Shown here one piece after another: positions 32,596-41,287 of a stretch of 64,000 nt of DNA. The DNA comes from DATILL01 sp035476575 (GTDB lineage: Bacteria; Actinomycetota; Actinomycetes; Mycobacteriales; JACQDL01): contig DATILL010000006.1 of NCBI GenBank assembly GCA_035476575.1, positions 1 to 64,000 of the forward strand, in the 5' to 3' direction. Within the stretch, counting starts at the first letter, position 1, and every line of letters begins with the position of its first letter. The position numbers and the translations under genes were made by a program. The notes below the pieces were generated by a model that did no database searches, was not told the origin of the DNA, and was given only the letters and a program-made list of their open reading frames with translations.

Positions 32596-32735
32596 GGCAA
32601 GTTTTGGAAACTAGCGGGCGGGGACCGCAAGTTTGGGAACCTGCCCGGGCAGGGGCCGCAAAGTTTGGGAACTAGCCCGAGCCCGAGCGTGCCGGGACCG
32701 CAAGTTTGGGGAAACCTGCCCGAGTGGGAGCCGGG
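32596..32735. repeat. Four imperfect ~30-42-bp tandem repeats upstream of the DUF3800-like gene
   Basis: Units headed by GCAAGTTTGGGAAC start at 32597, 32627, 32658 and 32700. Each runs into a C/G-rich CTGCCCGGGC or CTAGCCCGAGC tail. Steps are 30, 31 and 42 bp. The array begins ~50 bp upstream of the start at 32548. Confidence 0.7.
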
Positions 32736-32758
32736 CGGGCCGCACCGCACCGCACAAG

Positions 32759-32803
32759 CGAACCCCCACCCTGACCGGGGGGGCCGGTCAGGGTGGGGGT
32801 TCG
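32759..32803 (-). terminator. 20-bp perfect hairpin
   Basis: CGAACCCCCACCCTGACCGG (32759-32778) pairs without mismatch to CCGGTCAGGGTGGGGGTTCG (32784-32803) around GGGGG. It lies ~50 bp after the end of the protease relic at 32855. Confidence 0.85.
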
Positions 32804-32854
32804 TGGCGCGGGGAGGGCCGGCGGGAGGGGCACCTGGCCGCCGGCCCTCCGGTC

Positions 32855-33665
32855 TCAGCGGGTGCCGTAGAGGCGCGCCAGCCCGGTGTAGTCGCCCATG
32901 CCGAGCAGCCGTTTGCTCGTGTCACACGCTCCGATGGCGGTGGCCATGACCTGGGTGCTGTGGGTCGTCAGGTCGACGTGGGACAGCCCGAAGGTGTGCC
33001 CCTGCTCGTGGGTGAGCACCGACTGGACGTCGTAGGCGCCGCTGCACCTGACCGGCAGGCTGGTGAACCACCGCTAGCTCTTGTTGATCATGATGTCGGA
33101 GCTGGCGATCTTGCCGTCAGCGTAGTAGACGCAGGTGATGGCCAGGTAGCCGACCCGCAGGCTGCCCCAACCGACGGTGTTGTCGCCGTCGTTGCCGTTA
33201 CACCTGCCCACGGTGTCCACCTGGGCGAACCCGGCCGGTGGTGCCGGCGTAGCCGCCGCTGGCCGCCAGCCGCCTGGTGATGCCGCACCGGTTGGCGCCG
33301 ATGGTCACCGTCCAGGTGGCGTTCTTGGTCGCGGTCGCCGTCCGGACGTTCGTCGGAGAGCCTGCCGGGTTGTAGCAGAACGTCAGCGTCTTGGCCGCCT
33401 GGAACCCTTCGAGGCTGTAGGCACGGTCGGCGCAGGCTGCCGAGACCGCAGCCGGGCGGACCGTCGCCGTACCGGCCTCGATCTCGTCGCCGAGGACGCT
33501 CATGCCGGACCCGGCCAGCGGCGCGCCCGCGCCCGCGGCCGGGCTGGCGGCGGCGCGGTCGGGCTGGGACCGGTCACCACCGTGCGCCGAGCCGACCGCG
33601 GTGGCCCCCACGACGGCGGCGAGGGCGGCGAAGGCGGACATCCTGAGCGCGGCACGGTGCGCCAT
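32855..33665 (-). pseudogene. Secreted matrixin-like zinc metalloprotease, frameshift plus stop
   Basis: ATG 33665 behind GGAAGG gives a signal peptide (MSAFAALAAVVGATAVGSAHG) and a secreted domain to RRLAASGGYAGTT near 33250, where the frame shifts. It continues as FAQVDTVGRCNGNDGDNTVGWG and YLAITCVYYADGKIASSDIMIN. A TAG follows near 33076, then VQSVLTHEQGHTFGLSHVD, an intact HExxHxxGxxH zinc site, and MGDYTGLARLYGTR to the stop at 32855. One frameshift and one stop would have to be repaired for activity. Either it is a real pseudogene or the sequence is wrong here. Confidence 0.75.
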
Positions 33666-33801
33666 GGTGGTCCTTCCGACGTTCCAACGTTCCGGCGTGA
33701 CGGAAGGACCGGTCCGGCAGGAGGCGTGTCCCGCGGGGTGTGCCGCCGTTGCCGCCCGGTTGCGTGCGCGCGGCCGGTCGAACGGGCACGATCGAGATGT
33801 C

Positions 33802-36318
33802 ATGACGCTGACCGAGCTGCTGCCTGCGACCCCCGACCCCGACCTGCTCTATGAGTCCTTCTCGGCCTGGGCCGAGGAGCGCGGGTTCGTCCTGTACCCG
33901 ACCCAGGTCGAGGCGCTGATCGAGGTGGTGTCAGGGTCGAACGTGATCCTGTCCACGCCGACCGGGTCGGGGAAGAGCCTGGTCGCGACCGGCGCCCACT
34001 TCACCGCGCTCAGCCAGGGCCGGCGCAGCTTCTACACCGCGCCGATCAAGGCCCTGGTCTCGGAGAAGTTCTTCGCGCTGTGCGCCACCTTCGGCGCCGA
34101 GAACGTCGGCATGCTGACCGGCGACGCCAGCGTCAACGACACCGCGCCGATCATCTGCTGCACCGCGGAGATCCTGGCCAACCTGGCGCTGCGGTCCGGT
34201 GCCGCCGCCGACGTCGGCCAGGTGGTGATGGACGAGTTCCACTTCTACGCCGACCCGGACCGGGGCTGGGCCTGGCAGGTGCCGCTGCTGGAGCTGCCGG
34301 ACGCGCAGTTCGTGCTGATGTCGGCGACGCTCGGCGACGTACGGCGGTTCGAGGAGGACCTGACCCGGCGCACCGGCCGGCTGACCGCCGTGGTGGCCAG
34401 CGTGGACCGGCCGGTGCCGCTGGAGTACCGGTACTCGATGACGCCGCTACACGAGACCCTGGAGGAGCTGCTCGGCACCGACCGGGCGCCGGTGTACGTC
34501 GTCCATTTCACCCAGGCCGAGGCGCTGGAGCGGGCACAGGCGCTGATGAGCGTCAACGTCTGCAGCCGGGCTGAGAAGGACGCCATCGCCGAGCTGATCG
34601 GCCGGTTCCGGTTCACCTCCGGCTTTGGCAAGACGCTGTCCCGGCTGGTCCGGCACGGGATCGGCGTGCACCACGCGGGGATGCTGCCGAGGTACCGCCG
34701 GCTGGTCGAGCTGCTCGCCCAGGCCGGGCTGCTCAAGGTCATCTGCGGCACGGACACCCTCGGCGTCGGCATCAACGTGCCGATCCGCACGGTCGTGTTC
34801 ACGGCGTTGAGCAAGTACGACGGGACGCGGACCCGGCTGCTCAAGGCGCGCGAGCTGCACCAGATCGCCGGGCGGGCCGGGCGGGCCGGCTTCGACACGG
34901 CCGGCACCGTCGTCGTCCAGGCGCCCGAGCACGTCATCGAGAACGAGCGGGCGCTGATCCGGGCCGGCGACCCCAAGAAACGGCGCAAGGTGGTGCGGCG
35001 CAGGCCGCCCGAGGGGTTTGTGTCATGGGGGCGGCCGACGTTCGAGCGGCTGGTGGCGGCCGAGCCGGAGCCGCTGACGTCCAGCTTCCGGGTGACGCAC
35101 GCGATGCTGCTGAACGTCGTGCAGCGGCCGGGCGACGCCTTCGCCGCGATGGGGAAGCTGCTGACCGACAACCACGAGGACCGGCCGGCGCAGCGCCGGC
35201 ACGTGCGGCGGGCGATCGCGATCTACCGAGCGCTGCTCGCGGCCGGGGTGGTGGAGCGGCTGGCCGTGCCGGACGAGACCGGTCGCACTGTCCGGCTCAC
35301 CGCCGACCTGCAGCTCGACTTCGCGCTGAACCAGCCGCTGTCGCCGTTCGCGCTGGCGGCGGTGGAGCTGCTGGACCGGGCCTCGCCGTCGTACGCCTTG
35401 GACGTGCTGTCGGTGATCGAGTCGACGCTGGACAACCCGCGGCAGGTGCTGTCGGCGCAGCAGTTCCGGGCCCGCGGCGAGGCAGTGCAGCAGATGAAGG
35501 CGGACGGCCTGGAGTACGACGAGCGGATGGAGCTGCTGGAGGGCGTGACCTACCCGAAGCCGCTCGCGGGGCTGCTGGAGGGGGCGTACGAGATCTACCG
35601 GCGGGGGCATCCGTGGGTGGCCGACCACGAGCTGGCGCCCAAGTCGGTGGCGCGGGACCTGGCCGAGCGGGCGATGACGTTCACCGAGTACGTCGGCTTC
35701 TACGGGCTGGCCCGGTCGGAGGGGCTGGTGCTGCGTTACCTGGCCGATGCGTACAAGGCGCTGCGGCAGAGCGTGCCGGAGGAGGCACGCACCGAGGAGC
35801 TGACCGACCTGATCGAGTGGCTGGGTGAGCTGGTCCGGCAGGTCGACTCCAGCCTGCTGGACGAGTGGGAGCGGCTGCGCGACCCGGCCGCTGCCGAGGA
35901 GGCCGGCGCCGGTGGTGCCCGCGGGCGGATCGACGTCGCGCCGCCGCCGGTGACGGCCAACCAGCGGGCGTTCTTCGTGCTGGTGCGCAACGCGCTGTTC
36001 CGGCGGGTGGAGCTGGCGTCGCGGCGGCGGTGGGACGAGCTCGGTGAGCTTGACAGCGCGGACGGCTGGGACGCTGCGGCGTGGGCGGAGGCGCTGGCGC
36101 CGTACTTCGCGGAGCACGCCGAGATCGGGACAGGGGCGGACGCGCGTGGCCCGGCGCTGCTCATCGTGGAGCGGGAGCCCGGTGTGTGGCGAGTGCGGCA
36201 GATCTTCGATGACCCGGCCGGCGACCACGACTGGGGCATCAGCGCCGAGGTCGACCTGCCCGCCTCCGACGAGGCCGGCACCGCCATCCTCCACGTCACC
36301 GCCGTCGACGCCCTCTGA
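33802..36318 (+). CDS. Ski2-like DEAD/DEAH-box helicase with DUF3516
   Basis: 838 residues from ATG 33802, the first residue that matches the family; the open frame to 33502 upstream is antisense to the protease relic. SF2 motifs are in order: TPTGSGKS (Walker A, ~50), YTAPIKALVSEKF, VVMDEFHFYAD (motif II, DEFH), VLMSATLGD (motif III), IGVHHAGMLPRYR, VICGTDTLGVGINVPIRTVVF and QIAGRAGRAGFD (motif VI). The C-terminal ~400 residues are the DUF3516 region (FALNQPLSPFALAAVELLD, YEIYRRGHPWVADHELAPKSVARDL). Actinobacterial members are presumed RNA helicases, though the role is not established. It is a single gene. Confidence 0.9.
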   Translation: MTLTELLPATPDPDLLYESFSAWAEERGFVLYPTQVEALIEVVSGSNVILSTPTGSGKSLVATGAHFTALSQGRRSFYTAPIKALVSEKFFALCATFGAENVGMLTGDASVNDTAPIICCTAEILANLALRSGAAADVGQVVMDEFHFYADPDRGWAWQVPLLELPDAQFVLMSATLGDVRRFEEDLTRRTGRLTAVVASVDRPVPLEYRYSMTPLHETLEELLGTDRAPVYVVHFTQAEALERAQALMSVNVCSRAEKDAIAELIGRFRFTSGFGKTLSRLVRHGIGVHHAGMLPRYRRLVELLAQAGLLKVICGTDTLGVGINVPIRTVVFTALSKYDGTRTRLLKARELHQIAGRAGRAGFDTAGTVVVQAPEHVIENERALIRAGDPKKRRKVVRRRPPEGFVSWGRPTFERLVAAEPEPLTSSFRVTHAMLLNVVQRPGDAFAAMGKLLTDNHEDRPAQRRHVRRAIAIYRALLAAGVVERLAVPDETGRTVRLTADLQLDFALNQPLSPFALAAVELLDRASPSYALDVLSVIESTLDNPRQVLSAQQFRARGEAVQQMKADGLEYDERMELLEGVTYPKPLAGLLEGAYEIYRRGHPWVADHELAPKSVARDLAERAMTFTEYVGFYGLARSEGLVLRYLADAYKALRQSVPEEARTEELTDLIEWLGELVRQVDSSLLDEWERLRDPAAAEEAGAGGARGRIDVAPPPVTANQRAFFVLVRNALFRRVELASRRRWDELGELDSADGWDAAAWAEALAPYFAEHAEIGTGADARGPALLIVEREPGVWRVRQIFDDPAGDHDWGISAEVDLPASDEAGTAILHVTAVDAL

Positions 36319-36338
36319 CCGCCGGCCGCCTGCTACGC

Positions 36339-36472
36339 GTGTGGTCACCTCTCGGCGCTGTGGTGACCTATCGGGGTCCGCAGCGCCCGTGTGGTCACCT
36401 CTCGGCGCTGTGGTGACCTCTTGGGGTCGCCGACCAACGAAAGGTGACCACAACGCCGAGAGGTGACCACAC
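36339..36472. repeat. Dispersed intergenic repeat, cluster 1
   Basis: GTGTGGTCACCTCTCGGCG begins two direct copies at 36339 and 36389, each followed by CTGTGGTGACCT and TCGGGGT or TTGGGGT. An inverted copy (AGGTGACCACAACGCCGAG) lies at 36442-36472. The cluster sits between convergent gene ends. A second cluster of the same family is at 43868. Confidence 0.8.
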
Positions 36473-36491
36473 CGAGTCGGGGCGGGCTCGG

Positions 36492-37331
36492 TCAGGGGCC
36501 GGTCGGGAAGCCGCTCGGGAAACCGGTGGGGAAGCCGGGCGGGCGGCCAGAGCCACCGCCGGTGAAGGAGAACGGGCGCTGGTCGGCCAGCCCACTGGTC
36601 CGGCCGACTGCGCTGACGTAGGTCGGCATCCCCATGGAGCCCAGCTCCGCATAAAACGCGGGTGGGGTGATCGTGGTGCGGAACTGTCCGTCCGCGTCGG
36701 CGTTTACCCGGACCACCTCGGTGATGTGGAAGAAGATCCGAACCTCCTCGCCGGGCCGGAAGGCCTCCCCCACAACGGTGATCTTCGCCGTGACCGGACC
36801 GGCTGTGGGGCTGATCGTGATCCGCGCCGGACCGGCAGCGGACGTCGGGTCGCCATGGGAGCCAACCCGGACCGGGCTGAACGGCGCGAACAACGCCACC
36901 AGCACGACGAGGACCAGGGCGGCCGCTCCCCCGCCGATGACGAGCTGCCTGTTGTTGACGATCGACTGGTTGCCGGCGACGGCGGTGCTCCACCTGCCGC
37001 TGGCGGTCGTGGTGACCGTCGAGCCGCTGGTCGTGCTGGCCTGGCTGGCGCCCCGGGCCTGCTCCACCGCGGCGCCCACCTGCTCGGCGAACTGCCGGTC
37101 CGTCGAGAGCACCTGGTCCAGCAGCCCACCCAGCGCGGCCTGTGGGCGCCGACCGCCCGGCGCGGACTCGAACTGGCGCAGCACCGCCGGCCCCTGCTCA
37201 GTCTGGTCCAGCCGCTGGGTCACCAGCCACCACAGCCCGGTCTCTCCCGGTGTCGCCGGCCCGCCGGACGCCCGGCGCCGTAGGACCTCACCCAACACCC
37301 GCACAATGTCCGCGGCCATCGGCCTGGCCAT
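36492..37331 (-). CDS. Single-pass membrane protein with an Ig-like outer domain and GFPTGFP tail
   Basis: 279 residues from ATG 37331 (TTG 37343 is also open). Residues 1-120 are cytoplasmic and helical (ADIVRVLGEVLRRRA; ALGGLLDQVLSTDRQFAEQVGAAVEQARG). A membrane span follows (LVIGGGAAALVLVVLVALF), then a beta-rich outer domain (RITISPTAGPVTAKITVVGEAFRPGEEVRIFFH, GQFRTTITPP). The end is a low-complexity tail PPGFPTGFPSGFPTGP. The outer part resembles Ig-like domains of actinobacterial surface proteins. The inner part resembles the start of helical effector-associated proteins, but no family is certain. It is monocistronic and convergent with the helicase. Confidence 0.65.
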   Translation of the reverse strand: MARPMAADIVRVLGEVLRRRASGGPATPGETGLWWLVTQRLDQTEQGPAVLRQFESAPGGRRPQAALGGLLDQVLSTDRQFAEQVGAAVEQARGASQASTTSGSTVTTTASGRWSTAVAGNQSIVNNRQLVIGGGAAALVLVVLVALFAPFSPVRVGSHGDPTSAAGPARITISPTAGPVTAKITVVGEAFRPGEEVRIFFHITEVVRVNADADGQFRTTITPPAFYAELGSMGMPTYVSAVGRTSGLADQRPFSFTGGGSGRPPGFPTGFPSGFPTGP

Positions 37332-37344
37332 CTCCGCCCCCAAG

Positions 37345-37859
37345 TCTGGCCAGGGCTCGGCGCCCCCGGTCCTGGGTCAGACTCGCATGGCGCCCAGAGA
37401 CACACCCACAAACCGCTCGTTTTCACCGGGTCGGGTGTAGCCCTCACAGGACGCGCGCTAGTACCTCGAGCCGGACTTCGTAATCTTGGGCATGGCGGCG
37501 TGACACAGAGCGGCCACCGCGTGGTCGTGGGTACTGCCCGGTGGCGGGTCGGCTGGGTGGTGGGCTGCTGGGGCGGGTCCCGGGGGCCTGCTGGGTTGTT
37601 GGCGAGGTTGCCGCGGACGAGCTGCTGGTCGGTCGCCGAGCACGCCGGGGATGCCGGGCCCGGAGAGGAGACACGGAATGCCGGGCCTTGGTCATTGGCT
37701 CAGGGTTTGGCTGCCGCGCCAGTCGTCGTGCGGCGGCTGGCTTGCCACCGGCAACTACGGTGGGCATCCACCGTTTTGCTCACCGAAGTTTCTCAAGTTT
37801 TTTGCGGAGTGCTCGGCTTCTCGCGCGGTTCTGTCGGTGGCCCTGTTTATCCTTCTCCT
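37345..37859. other. Gene-free stretch before the HNH gene
   Basis: About 510 bp without a convincing gene. The last ~100 bp before 37860 are less GC-rich (TTTCTCAAGTTTTTTGCGG) and probably hold the promoter of the DUF222/HNH gene. Confidence 0.5.
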
Positions 37860-39145
37860 ATGTCGAACGCGGTCGCGCTGGTCGAGCAGTTCTCTGCTCT
37901 GCTTGACCTGTGTGGTGGTGTCGACTGGTCTGCGCTTTCCGACTCCGAGGTTGACGAGGTGTTGGTACGGGGGTTCCGGCAGGTCGGGCGGTTCACCGGC
38001 ACTGTGCTGCTGCCGTTGGTGCGGGAGGCTGAGGCCCGTGGTCTTGCGTCTGCGCATGACGCGCCGGACATGCGGGCGTGGCTGCAGGGCTCCGTGAACA
38101 TGCGGCCCGCCGAGGCGGGGCGGCTGCTCCGGCTCGCCACCGCGCTGGACAGCGACCTGCCCAAGACGGCGGCGGCGCTGGCTGATGGGGCGTCAGCGTC
38201 GACCACGCGCAGGTGATCGCGGAGGCGATGCGGGCACTGCAGGCCGAGACCCCGGCCGGCGTCCGGGTCGCGGCGGAGCGGGAGCTGGTCGAGCGCAGCG
38301 CCACCCTCGACCCGGCCGCGATCGCGCTGCTCGGGCGGCGTGTCCTGGATGTGGTGGATCCCGACGGCAGCGCGGAGCTTCAGGCCCGGCAGGTCGAGCG
38401 GGAGGCCGCCGCGGACTACGCCCGGCGTGACCTGCGCATATCCCCCGCCGGGCCCGGGCTGAAGCGGATCTGCGGGTTCCTGGACACCGAGGGTGCGGAG
38501 ACCCTGCGGGTCGCCCTCGACCCGCTGGCCGCGCCCCGTCCCGCCGACCCGGCCACCGGTGTCCGGGACGACCGCACCCACGGGCAGCGGATGGCCGACG
38601 CCCTGGTCGAGCTCGGCGAGCGCGCCCTGCGGATGGGCGACCTGCCGGACAACGGCGGCGAACGCCCCACCCTGGTCGTGACGATGCCGTATGACAAGCT
38701 GGTCGCGGCGACCGGCGTCGGGATGCTGGACGGTGGCGACGTCCTGCCCGCCAGCCAGGTACGGCGGATCGCCTGCGACGCCCACATCATCCCCGCCGTC
38801 CTCGGCGGGGAAAGCCTGCCCCTCGACCTCGGGCGCGGCTCCCGGCACTACGTCGGCACGGCCCGCCGCGCCATCATCCTCCGCGACCGCGGATGTGCTT
38901 TCCCCACCTGCGACCGCCCCTACCAGTGGTGCCACTGCCACCACTGCGTCCACTGGGCCAACGGCGGCCGCACCGACCAGAACAACGGCGTCCTGCTGTG
39001 CGGTCACCATCACCGTGTCGTCCATCACAACGGCTGGGACGTGAGAATAGCCGACGACGGGCTACCCGAGTTTATCCCGCCACGGTCGATAGACCCGGAG
39101 CGAAAACCGATCCGGCACCACCGACACCGAAAACGAACAGCATGA
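37860..39145 (+). pseudogene. DUF222 / 13E12-family HNH endonuclease split by a frameshift
   Basis: ATG 37860 starts a typical DUF222 N-terminus (VALVEQFSALLDLCGGVDW, VDEVLVRGFRQVGRFTGTVLL, MRAWLQGSVNMRPAEAGRLLRLA) that breaks near 38188 after ALADGA. The second frame continues VSVDHAQVIAEAMRAL through to the HNH motif CAFPTCDRPYQWCHCHHCVHWANGG...DQNNGVLLCGHHHRVVHH, with its zinc cysteines. A single-base change separates the two parts; all other landmarks are intact. These actinobacterial repeat-family proteins are multicopy and poorly understood. This copy is either newly inactivated or a sequencing error. Confidence 0.85.
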
Positions 39146-39165
39146 AGGGAGAAGGGAGAGGGTGG

Positions 39166-39260
39166 GCGCCGGCACCTGTGGTGTCGGCGCGCCACCGGCC
39201 TACCACGGGCGGACAGCAACAGCCACTGCCAGTGGCCGACGACGCCACAGGTGCCGGCGC
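39166..39260. terminator. 20-bp inverted repeat between convergent genes
   Basis: GCGCCGGCACCTGTGGTGTC (39166-39185) pairs with GACGCCACAGGTGCCGGCGC (39241-39260) with one G-T wobble. The loop is ~55 bases, longer than usual for an intrinsic terminator. Confidence 0.5.
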
Positions 39261-39376
39261 GAAAGGCCCAGGCCGGGTCTCAGGCCGGGCTGCCCCTGGA
39301 CTTGCCCCTGGGCTGCCCCTACCAGAGCAGGTCGAACATGACCACCCTGAAGTGGAGGCTGTCCTGGTCCCGGCCA

Positions 39377-41269
39377 CTAGTCGTCGGAGATGCCCGTGAG
39401 GTCGGTGGCGTAGGCCTCGGCCTGGAGGGTGAACAGCTCGGCGTACCGGCCGCCCCGGCCAAGCAGCTCCTCGTGCGTGCCATGGTCCTCGACCCGCCCG
39501 TGGTGCAGGACCCAGATGCGGTCCGCGTGCCGCACGCTCGCCAGCCGGTGCGTGATCAGGATGACGGTGCGGCCCGCCGCGATCTCACGCAGCCGGGTGT
39601 AGAGAGCGTGTTCGGCGCGGGCGTCGAGGGCCGCCGTCGGCTCGTCGCAGATCAGCAACGGCGTGTCACGGTAGAACGCCCGGGCCGCGGCGAACCGCTG
39701 CCACTGCCCGCCGGAGATCTCATGCCCGTCGGTGAACTCCCGGGACAGGAAGGTGCGGTAGCCGCGCGGCAGCTCGGCGATGACCTCGTCGGCACCGCCG
39801 GCCCGCGCGGCGGCCGGCAGCGCGGTGCCGGCGTCCGGGTGGTCGTGCCGGCCGATGGTGATGTTCTGCCCCGCGGTCAGCGGCCAGTGCACGAAGTCCT
39901 GCAGCAGCAGCGCGACCCGGTCCCACACGGCCGGTTGGTCCACAGTGGACAGGTCGACGTCGTCCCAGCGGACAGCGCCAGCCTCCGGGCGGTAGAGACC
40001 GGCGACGAGCTTGGCGAGCGTGCTCTTGCCCGAGCCGTTCTCCCCCACCAGGGCGACGATCTCGCCGCGGCGGATGTCCAGCGTTACGTCGCGCAGCGCC
40101 GGGGTCGCCGCGCCCGGGTAGGTGAAGGTCACGCCGTCGACCCGGATCCGCTCGAACGACGCCGGCAGGGTCGCCGTGACCGGCTGGCGGGCACGCGTCT
40201 CGACGTCCGCGCAAAAGGCGAGGTAGTCGCCGAAGTACAGGCCGTCCTCGTAGAGCTGGTTCGCGGAGTGCAGCAGGGTGGCGAGGAAGCGCTGCCCGGC
40301 CTGGATGGCGAGCACGGCGGTCCCGGCCACGGCCAGCGGCACCAGCCCGCCCATCAGCAGCAGCCCGAGGGTGCCGTAGACGAGGCCGGTGGCCAGGCCG
40401 GACAGCACGCCGCCGACCGCCCGGGCGCCCGTCTGCTGGCGGGCCACCCGCAGGTTCGCGGCGAGCTCGCGGGCAGCGACCGCGGTGTACTCGGCGAGCA
40501 GCAGCGGCGCGGCGGTGTACGCGCGCAGCTCGGCCGCGGTCTCCCGCTGGGCTAGCAGGTCGGACAGCATCCACTTACGGCGGCGCAACGCCGAGGTCGC
40601 GTACATCGACAGGTACTGGGCGCGGGCCACCCGCACCGCCGCCCACCCATCGGGCACCGCGGACGCGACCAGCAGCGGCAGCAGCAGCGGGTGCAGCACG
40701 CCCAGGGTGCCGGCCGCGGCGACCAGCCCGACCAGCCCGGTGACCACGTCGATCGCGGCGGTCACCACCCGGGACGCGCTGTTCGCGCCCCGGTCGCGGG
40801 CCCGCAGCATCGCGTCGGAGAACTCCGGGTCGTCGAACGCCGCCAGGTCCGCCGTCGTCGTGGCAGCGAACAGCCGGCGCTCGACCACCGGGTCGACCAG
40901 CGGCGCCAGCCGGGACTGCGCCCACCCGGCCGCGATCTCCAGTGCGGAGCGGGCGGCCAGAACGACGACCACGATCAGCATCGCCGGCACTGCCGCGCGG
41001 ACCCGGTCCGGCGTCGGCCCCTCCGCCAGCAACGCGCGCAGCACATCCGTGGTGGCCAACAGCCCGAACGCGGTGAACACCCCAGCCGCCAGGTGCAGCC
41101 CGACCGCGGCCGCGGTGGTGGCCCGGCTGGCCTGCCACGCCAGCCCCATCGACTCGGCGACCAGCCCGGGCAGCCGGCGGGCCATCGCCCAAAACGATGT
41201 CGCCGCCAGCACCCGCGCGTGCACCTGCCACCGCATCGGCTCCAGGCCGGCCGAAAGGTCGTCGTCCAC
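39377..41269 (-). CDS. ABC exporter half-transporter (fused permease and ATPase)
   Basis: 630 residues from GTG 41269. The N-terminal ~340 residues hold six membrane spans (HLAAGVFTAFGLLATT; PAMLIVVVVLAARSALEIAAG; VVTGLVGLVAAAGTLGVL...LLLPLLVASAV; GLVYGTLGLLLMGGLVPLAVAG). The ATPase domain has Walker A LVGENGSGKSTL (~420), Q-loop LLLQDFVHWPLT, signature EISGGQWQR, Walker B PLLICDEPTAALD and H-loop ITHRLASVRHADRI. It should act as a homodimer or with a partner to export an unknown substrate. It lies 19 bp downstream of the PfkB kinase on the same strand, so the two are probably co-transcribed. Confidence 0.85.
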   Translation of the reverse strand: MDDDLSAGLEPMRWQVHARVLAATSFWAMARRLPGLVAESMGLAWQASRATTAAAVGLHLAAGVFTAFGLLATTDVLRALLAEGPTPDRVRAAVPAMLIVVVVLAARSALEIAAGWAQSRLAPLVDPVVERRLFAATTTADLAAFDDPEFSDAMLRARDRGANSASRVVTAAIDVVTGLVGLVAAAGTLGVLHPLLLPLLVASAVPDGWAAVRVARAQYLSMYATSALRRRKWMLSDLLAQRETAAELRAYTAAPLLLAEYTAVAARELAANLRVARQQTGARAVGGVLSGLATGLVYGTLGLLLMGGLVPLAVAGTAVLAIQAGQRFLATLLHSANQLYEDGLYFGDYLAFCADVETRARQPVTATLPASFERIRVDGVTFTYPGAATPALRDVTLDIRRGEIVALVGENGSGKSTLAKLVAGLYRPEAGAVRWDDVDLSTVDQPAVWDRVALLLQDFVHWPLTAGQNITIGRHDHPDAGTALPAAARAGGADEVIAELPRGYRTFLSREFTDGHEISGGQWQRFAAARAFYRDTPLLICDEPTAALDARAEHALYTRLREIAAGRTVILITHRLASVRHADRIWVLHHGRVEDHGTHEELLGRGGRYAELFTLQAEAYATDLTGISDD

Positions 41270-41287
41270 GGTCAGCCGCTGCCGGCT

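Noticed and set aside
35023..36993. 656-aa minus-strand frame at the helicase 3' end
   Set aside because: It overlaps the helicase antisense and has no recognisable domain; the real minus gene there is 36492-37331 in another frame.
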